The notes under the pieces: generated by a model
What the model was told of the DNA's origin: nothing
Databases searched by the model: none
Seen by the model: the letters and a program-made list of their open reading frames with translations, nothing else
Position numbers and translations under genes: made by a program
Origin: Diphasiastrum complanatum
Taxonomy: Eukaryota > Streptophyta > Lycopodiopsida > Lycopodiales > Lycopodiaceae
Direction: 5' to 3'
Assembly (NCBI GenBank): GCA_029204225.1
Contig: MU835578.1
Coordinates: forward strand, 1-37,962
DNA length: 37,962 nt
Shown: positions 32,427 to 37,962 of the stretch, in pieces
Numbering within the stretch: position 1 is the first letter of the stretch
Layout of the letters: every line of letters begins with the position of its first letter

Positions 32427-32830
32427 CTTTACAAATTTAGATCAAGAAGACAATGAGATTAGATCTAGATTTTTTAATCAAAAACTATCTCAAATAAGAT
32501 ATGCTAGATCTATTTCACTTTTCAAAAATCTGATTCTATATCGTGAAAAAGATTTCGAAATTCAATCAATCAATACTTCTCAAAAATGAAAAATTCTCTG
32601 AATTCAAATCAGAATGTATCAGATTTGACCCAAATTTTGAAAGAGACTTGATCTGGAAAATCAGAAACTAAAAATTGTACCGGCGAAGGTCTCTCTAGGC
32701 AAAGGTTGGCTCGGCGAAGATTCAGCAGTGCTATTTTGGAAAAAAAACCTCTTTGATCATTTTTTCTGACAATTTTTAGGGAAATAACCTTCACCAAACT
32801 TTCAGATGCAAGATCTGACATTGTTAAATT
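32427..32830 (-). other. Probable untranslated leader of element D
   Basis: AT-rich sequence upstream of the gag start of D. No primer-binding site or 5' LTR matching the one at 21180-21780 is seen here or further right, so D appears to be truncated at its 5' end before the host gene. The limit at 32830 is an estimate. Confidence 0.4.
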
Positions 32831-32966
32831 TAAGGTAAACCCGACACATTCATGGAATGAATTTTACCGTCTCCAATGACGTGAGACATTTTTTTACCTT
32901 ACATTGTCAACCAATGTTTTTTATTCAAAGTAGTGTAGATTTTGGGTGGAGTGGAGCACCTAAGTT

Positions 32967-33320
32967 GAGAGTAACTAATGCAGTCCTTCAGTAGAAACAT
33001 GAGTAACCAAGGTGGATGAGGTGAGGTGCGGTAGCGGCAACATTGGTGGTGGAGAGCAAGAGCGGAGTGGAGCAATGACACATGAATGGAGGAGCGAGAC
33101 TAGAAATCACCCATTTCAAGAAAATATACGGTCATTGTATCAGTAACTAATGTAGTCCATCCACATGAATAAAGTAGCCATGGTGTAGGACCAACACCAT
33201 TGCTATTGGAGTAGAATTAAAGCAGATCAACAGTGTTTGAGCGTGATCAAGCAATGATGTCCAGAGTAAGAGCATACGCAGCGAGATTGGTTACAACCCA
33301 TTTTAAAGATGTAAAGAGTC
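32967..33320 (+). repeat. Diverged tandem duplication upstream of the RBP45/47 gene
   Basis: Two copies of roughly 175 bp. Both begin GTAACTAATG(C/T)AGTCC (32971 and 33148), share CATGA(G/A)TAA...GTAGC(C/G) and CAA(C)...TTGGTGGTGG/TTGCTATTGG blocks, and end in a (C/A)CCCATTT(C/T)AA...GTCAT segment (about 33108-33135 and 33297-33320). The right copy ends about 270 bp before the first possible start codon of the host gene. Confidence 0.65.
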
Positions 33321-33479
33321 ATATTCTCTGGTGAAACTTTTTTTCCCCAACTATCATAGCCATTGCTACATGCAACTTTCGTCTCATCGAATTTAAATGG
33401 AGAGCGAATTCCCAATCGCGTGGGGGAGAAGGTGGTGGAGAGTTCTGGGATGGGTTGGCAACTCTCGGAGGCCTAATAA

Positions 33480-33760
33480 GATGAGATTGGGGGACTTTAC
33501 TATGTTAGGATAGGCAGTAAGACTCAAGATGACTGGGACCCTTGGATGCTCTAAACGTGTCCAAACAAAAGATCTAGACCGTTCATTGATTTGTACATTC
33601 TTTCTTCTTCTTGCCCTTTCTTTTCGTGCTCTCTATTCCTTATTTCGCCTTTTGTTGTAGATGGCGTTGTGATCTCGATCGCCATCGCCATCGCCATTAG
33701 GGTTTTTGCAAACGCCTTTGATATCAGGATTAGGAATAAGAAGAAGAAGAAGAAGCAAAA
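33480..33760 (+). promoter_or_regulatory. Probable core promoter and 5' untranslated region of the RBP45/47 gene
   Basis: A pyrimidine-rich tract (33598-33660, TTCTTTCTTCTTCTTG...) of the kind common at plant transcription start regions precedes the coding exon. No TATA box is obvious. A very short upstream open reading frame, ATGGCGTTGTGA, lies at 33661-33672. The plus-strand frame open from the ATG at 33591 covers this region but encodes a hydrophobic stretch foreign to the family, so I treat it as untranslated. Confidence 0.45.
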
Positions 33761-36700
33761 ATGTTGCAAAATCCAGCAGGAGTCGGCCCCCCCTCCACCA
33801 CCTCCTGCTGCTAATCAGCAGTGGCTCATGATGCAGCAGCAACAGCAGCAGCAGCCGCCGCCGCAGATGATGCAGCCTCAGCAGCAAGTGATGCATATGC
33901 AACCCCAAAGTGTTATGCAGCATCATCAGCCCCAGGGTGTTATGCAGCAGCAGCAGTTTATGCAGCCACATACGCAGGACGAAATCAAAACCCTTTGGGT
34001 CGGCGACCTACAGTATTGGATGGATGAAAGCTACTTGCATAACTGCTTTGCTCACACTGGCGAGGTATGTGTTTGTAGAAGCCTTTGTGTATCGATCTTT
34101 TCTCTAGCTCGGTAGCAGTGGTTTTTTTCCTCTTGATTGTTAATTCCAAATGTAAGCTACGTTTTTGCCTAGACAAATACCTAGTGTTTCTCTGATATCG
34201 TGCACTTGTGTTTTAATGCTAAATTATTATTTTTTCCTGAAGAACATTAGTAACGCTTTAGCAAGTTTTCCACTGCATTGCGATGGTGCTTGAAAGGGAC
34301 AATATGTTTAACGTCTGACAAACAATCAACTCTTGAGCATTGTGGGGGAGGATTTTGTGCATTTGTATGCTAATGTTAAACTCCTTTCTGCCTCCTTTGT
34401 TATGTCGGCTATTAATTAAGACCTAACATCTACATAACCTTTCTTTCTCCCCAGGAACATAACTTAGCGAGTTCACCATGGCTATGTATTGACGTTTAAA
34501 GGGACAATGTATTTTACACCCGACAATTAACCAATACTGGAGCATTGCTGAAGAGCGATTTATACATGATGTGCATTTGAACTTTTTATGCTAATTGTAA
34601 ATAAAATTTTTTCTCCTGAAGAACATCACTCTTTAGTGAGTTCATCACGGCTATGGCTATGTGATGGCTCCTAAAGGGAGCGTATTGTATCCCCCTAACA
34701 CTGAAGCATTGCGGTGAGGGTTTTATGCATGATGTTATGCTGATAATGAACTCCTTGCTTTCTCCCGGGACCTGAAGGACTTGAGAGCAAGGTTTTAGCG
34801 AGTTAGCTATTCGGGCTTGAAGAGACAATACATTTTATGCCTGAAAAACAACTATTACTGGAGCGCAAGTGTGCATTTGTATGCCAACGTTGTTTTCCTT
34901 TCTTTCTCCTGAAGAACTTGAGTAGGTCTTTAGCAAGTTAGTTACGGCTGTGTGATGGCGTAAAGGGACAATATCTTTCACGCCCAACAAACACTGTACA
35001 CTGGAGCATTGTGGGCGAGAATTTTGAAGCATGATGTGCATTGCAGGTGAGGAGTTCTATACATAATGTGCATTTTGTATGCTAATATTCGATTCCTTTC
35101 TGTCTCCTGAAGAATTTAAGCAAGTCTGTGGCAAGTTGGCCACGGCCATAGATACCCCTTCCGAGCATTCTGCTTCGGTACGTTCCGTTCTGTATGTTCG
35201 GATTCGATCGCGGTGGATACATACAGAATGAGCTACGTTTTTAATTATTTATTTATTTATTTCCCTGCTATGCACTTTTGCAGAAAACTCGTGAAAACTG
35301 ATCTGCAAATTCAGAATCTGCCTGCGATCTCACCTCTCAGAACTTGCCTGTGAATTTGTGAATCTGTGAAATCCTACTTCTGCGATCCCACAATTTCTAG
35401 GAATCTTTCGCCTCACTGATCTGTAAATGTGAAAAAAGATTGTGAACTAGCAATTTATTAATAATAATCACTGATCATTAATTTTAAAAAAAATTGCAAA
35501 AAAGAAATAGAACTATTAAATTTTTGTTGGGTCACGTTCTGTTTCGGAACGTTTTCAGAATGCCTGTTCTGTACGCGTTCAAAATGATAAATCTGGAAAA
35601 TTCAATGGCATTGGGCTTGAAACTCCATTGCCTGTTAGAGATTAGAATAACCAAGTACTTTTTGCTACCATAATCCTTTGAACATCCTCGTATATTAGAT
35701 TGATGTGTAGCGTGACTACTGACTCGCATCTTACTCTTGTTCACTGGCTGCAAGTTTGTGAAAAAATATAGCCAAAGTTGTATAGAAGGAACTCTCGAAC
35801 AGTCTCTCTCAAGACATGTTCATGAGATGCAGGATCTTCCTGGTTCACACACTCTAATATTTGCCTGTGTTGCAGAGTGACATCACCCTCTGATTGGGGT
35901 GGCCTGTACAGGTTGCACCAGCTGGCCATAGTTTAGCTTTAATTGCAGAGTGACTTCACCCTCTGATTGGGGTGGCCTGTACAGGTTGCACCAGCTGGCC
36001 ATAGTTCGTTCTGATGACTTTTGCCTCATGGCCTTAAAACTGCTTTTGAATAAAGATGCATTTGCTACAAGTAGCTCTCTGGTAGAGTGTTATATTGCAA
36101 ATACAAAGTTCATTTGTTGTCTTTCTTTCACCATGCTAGCTTGGATTAGTCATAAAACATTTCATGTTGCTGTAATGCTGTTGATCTGTCTTTGCTGTTT
36201 TTTGGTTCTAGTCTCAGATGATTTGGCGCCTTTCTTTTTCTGATTTGAGTGTGAGCGCAGCGCAATCATGGTGAAACAATATTCATTATTACTTGTTGAA
36301 TCTGAAGCATTTGTGAAATATTTTGGTTCCAGTCTTTCTTTTGTTTGAAATATTTCTCTTAGACTGCCTCATCATGCCAATAGAGTTTTAATGAGTTATG
36401 GTTCTATCTCTTTTACTATATTTGGGATGTTTCTTTTTTTTACGCTGAGATCTGGATTTTCGGCAGCTGGTGAAACATAGATTTTTGCATTCTATAAGTA
36501 AAATCATGCTCCAGCGGACATGTGGTAGCGATTATTCTTCTTGACAACCCTGATATAGGAGATTTTGAACTACAGAGAGGCAGAATGCATTGTTCTTATT
36601 GATCTTTTAACAGTCCGCTTCAAAATATTTGCATTAAGATGAGAATCTTGTAATTTTGTGAAAAAATTACTAGTATTGTTTTATTGACTATTTTAGGAAG

Positions 36701-37443
36701 CAATCTTCCTCAAAATAATTTACTATATGCTGCTTTTTGGTTGATGGTGTCCGCCGTCCAGTGTGTTTTATTTGATTTATTATCATTCGCTTTCATATGA
36801 ACTTTACAGGAGTCTATTTTTGCATGTTTAGCATGTTAAGGTTTTTCTGAATCAAAATTGGAGTTGTAGATTCTTTTAGCATCAACCAGAAAGGCATGGG
36901 TAGTCCTTGCTTTGCTGTAGCAGGGTGGCATGGTCTTCTCTCACAGTTGTCTTTTGGAGCAGGTGTTTTCTGTGAAGATTATACGCAATAAACAGACAGG
37001 TTATTCTGAGGGCTATGGATTCATTGAATTTGCCACTCATGCAACAGCTGAAAAAATTCTGCAAAGCTATCAGGGAAGTCAAATGCCTCAAACTGAACAG
37101 CCTTTTCGTTTAAATTGGGCTTCTTCTGGCAGTGGTGAAAAACGGCCAGAGACTGGGCCGGAGCATTCTATTTTTGTTGGAGACCTAGCACCGGATGTTA
37201 CTGATTTTGTGCTGCAAGAAACATTTCGTAGTCGGTACCCTTCTGTTCAAGGTGCCAAAGTTGTAATAGATGTGTTAACAGGATGTTCAAAAGGTTATGG
37301 GTTTGTTAGATTCAACGATGAACTGGAAAGGATTCGTGCCATGACGGAGATGAATGGAGTTTACTGTTCAAACCGTCCCATGCGCATCAGCACAGCCACA
37401 CCCAGAAAGTCACTCGCACCTGGTCAGCAGGGAAATTACAAAG
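33761..37443 (+). CDS. RBP45: RBP45/47-like triple-RRM RNA-binding protein (exons 1-2, 3' partial)
   Basis: Plant RBP45/47/UBP1-type protein, a nuclear-cytoplasmic binder of U-rich and poly(A) RNA related to TIA-1. Exon 1 ends at 34064 (GGCGAG|GTATGT) and exon 2 spans 36963-37443 (GAGCAG|GTG ... AAAG|GTAGGG); they join in phase 0 inside RRM1. Exon 1 has a Gln/Met/Pro/His-rich N-terminus (CAG tract at 33834-33866), then TLWVGDLQYWMDESYLHNCF (RNP2). Exon 2 completes RRM1 (KIIRNKQTG, RNP1 GYGFIEFA), the RLNWASSGSGEKR linker, and RRM2 (IFVGDLAPDVTD, RNP1 KGYGFVRF, MRAMTEMNG, RPMRI). RRM3 and the C-terminus lie beyond the window; exon 2 ends in phase 1. Start: the best Met is 33761 (MLQNPAGVG), but a C7 run at 33787-33793 puts it out of frame with the rest. 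Uninterrupted alternatives are 33591 (unlikely N-terminus) or 33828. Confidence 0.93.
34236..35155 (+). repeat. Six-copy diverged tandem array in intron 1 of the RBP45/47 gene
   Basis: The module CCTGAAGAAC...TTTAGCAAGTT...ACGGCTATG...TAAAGGGACAATAT...CTGGAGCATTG...GCATGATGTGCATTTGTATGC recurs, starting at about 34236, 34447, 34615, 34771, 34908 and 35106. Spacing varies from 137 to 211 bp. Copies are diverged but align over most of the unit; the last copy is cut short near 35155. Confidence 0.85.
35165..35575. mobile_element. Possible MITE-like insertion in intron 1
   Basis: The left edge (GCATTCTG...ACGTTCCGTTCTGTATG, 35167-35198) and the reverse complement of the right edge (GCATTCTG...ACGTTCCG...CAGAACGTG, 35525-35564) share inverted terminal sequence, with AT-rich, non-coding DNA between them including an (ATTT)n run at about 35245. 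No target duplication is evident, so the call is tentative. Confidence 0.35.
35871..36006 (+). repeat. 63-bp direct duplication in intron 1
   Basis: Copies at 35871-35933 and 35944-36006 differ at one position (GACATC against GACTTC) and are offset by 73 bp. Each begins TTGCAG|AGTGAC after a T-rich stretch, resembling a 3' splice acceptor. Confidence 0.93.
36007..36962 (+). other. Remainder of intron 1 of the RBP45/47 gene
   Basis: T-rich intronic sequence ending in the acceptor TTTTGGAGCAG at 36962. The intron runs from 34065 to 36962 (2,898 bp) with GT-AG borders. No further exon or gene is seen inside it. An open stretch at 35950-36243 overlaps the duplication but shows no family signature. 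Confidence 0.7.
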
Positions 37444-37962
37444 GTAGGGTCTCTGTCTGCAACCCAATCAAAGTGAACCGCTTTTCTTTTTGTGATTAGT
37501 TTGAACTCTTTCTTGTAATTTATCTTGGTTTTTTGTTACTTTTATGCTGGCGTAAGAGGTATGTAGTTTGTATGCCCGTAGCTTTGTAGAGGATAGTATG
37601 CATGTGATTCTATAATTTGTATTCATCCTGGATACAATGATGCAGATGACATTTCTGTAGAGGTTATTCATACAGATTGCAGATAGTAATACTTTCCAAG
37701 TAGTTGTGAAATATCTATTAAGACCCTTGCCGCACATACTCTTCAGAGCCATACATCTCTTGAAAACCAGGAATTTCAGCAAATGACGCAACAAGCCACT
37801 AAAATGCTTATAGTACGCCTGAACACAAGCTACATGATCAGCCAGAACATATTGGTAGTGCTGGAAGTAACCGCACCATTGTGCTTCAATGTTTTTGATC
37901 TTATAATTATCCACCTATGATGTTCCCGTCTGCTTTTAAGTTCTTCTTCCTTCAGTTGAGCA
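37444..37962 (+). other. Intron 2 of the RBP45/47 gene (incomplete)
   Basis: Starts with the donor GTAGGGTCT after AAAG and shows no RRM3 signature (expected TVFVGGLD-like motif) before the window ends. A long minus-strand open frame here (37468-37914) has no recognisable domain. Confidence 0.65.

Noticed and set aside
33591-33760. Upstream extension of the RBP45/47 frame beginning at an ATG at 33591 with a hydrophobic stretch that could look like a signal anchor
   Set aside because: No RBP45/47 protein has such an N-terminus, and the pyrimidine-rich DNA looks like untranslated leader; a nuclear RNA-binding protein should not carry a membrane anchor.
37468-37914. Minus-strand open frame of 148 codons opposite intron 2
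   Set aside because: No domain or composition typical of a real protein; it lies antisense within an intron.

Overview
The window is nuclear DNA of a land plant. It holds a plant RBP45/47-type poly(A)/U-rich RNA-binding protein gene with a canonical GT-AG intron, a eukaryotic tRNA-Pro(CGG) gene with boxes A/B in the gene body, Ty1/copia elements primed by initiator tRNA-Met, a chromodomain Ty3/gypsy remnant and a tiny Helitron. I cannot name the species. The AT-rich, heavily nested and decayed transposon landscape fits a large plant genome, and a seed-free plant is possible but not shown.

Layout. 1-2,240: the 3' end of a copia element (E, minus strand; RNase H, polypurine tract, LTR with a 23-bp perfect hairpin) abuts an unidentified exon-like reading frame. 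2,241-6,972: a Ty3/gypsy integrase tail with chromodomain, a local duplication, then AT-rich DNA with no recognisable gene. 6,973-11,836: copia element A (minus strand), nearly complete in domain order (gag, zinc knuckle, protease, integrase, RT, RNase H) but inactive: stops, frameshifts, and Asp-to-Gly changes in both the integrase and RT catalytic motifs. 11,837-13,107: a plus-strand copia gag-protease fragment (B) fused head-to-head to A's truncated 5' LTR. 13,108-20,150: mostly AT-rich DNA with three islands: a 222-bp Helitron (14,385-14,606), an apparently functional tRNA-Pro(CGG) (14,990-15,061, minus), and a decayed copia LTR plus primer-binding site (about 19,010-19,530). 20,158-20,871: a GC-rich fold-back element with arms of about 270 bp.

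21,180-32,830: element D (minus strand), the most unusual object here. It has a Gag, four zinc knuckles (three with one residue fewer than usual), an aspartic protease of the DGGSGVN/LLGRPWL type, and then, in place of RT-RNase H-integrase, a frame of about 800 codons with a disordered linker and a long coiled coil, running up to the polypurine tract and the 3' LTR. It looks like a non-autonomous gag-pro retroelement with an accessory protein. Its gag is split by copia element C (26,000-31,734), which has two LTRs of about 1.16 kb, matching PBS and PPT, and an almost matching 5-bp target duplication. C belongs to the same lineage as A. C keeps the RT YVDD motif but has lost its zinc knuckle, the protease Asp and the front half of integrase through two internal deletions.

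33,591-37,962: the only host protein gene, RBP45/47-like, plus strand, running off the right edge. Exon 1 (Gln-rich N-terminus and first part of RRM1) and exon 2 (rest of RRM1, all of RRM2) are clear and join in phase. RRM3 lies beyond the window. The likely native start codon is separated from the body of the protein by a C7 tract that puts it out of frame. The 2.9-kb first intron carries a six-copy diverged tandem array, a 63-bp direct duplication with acceptor-like left ends, and a possible MITE.
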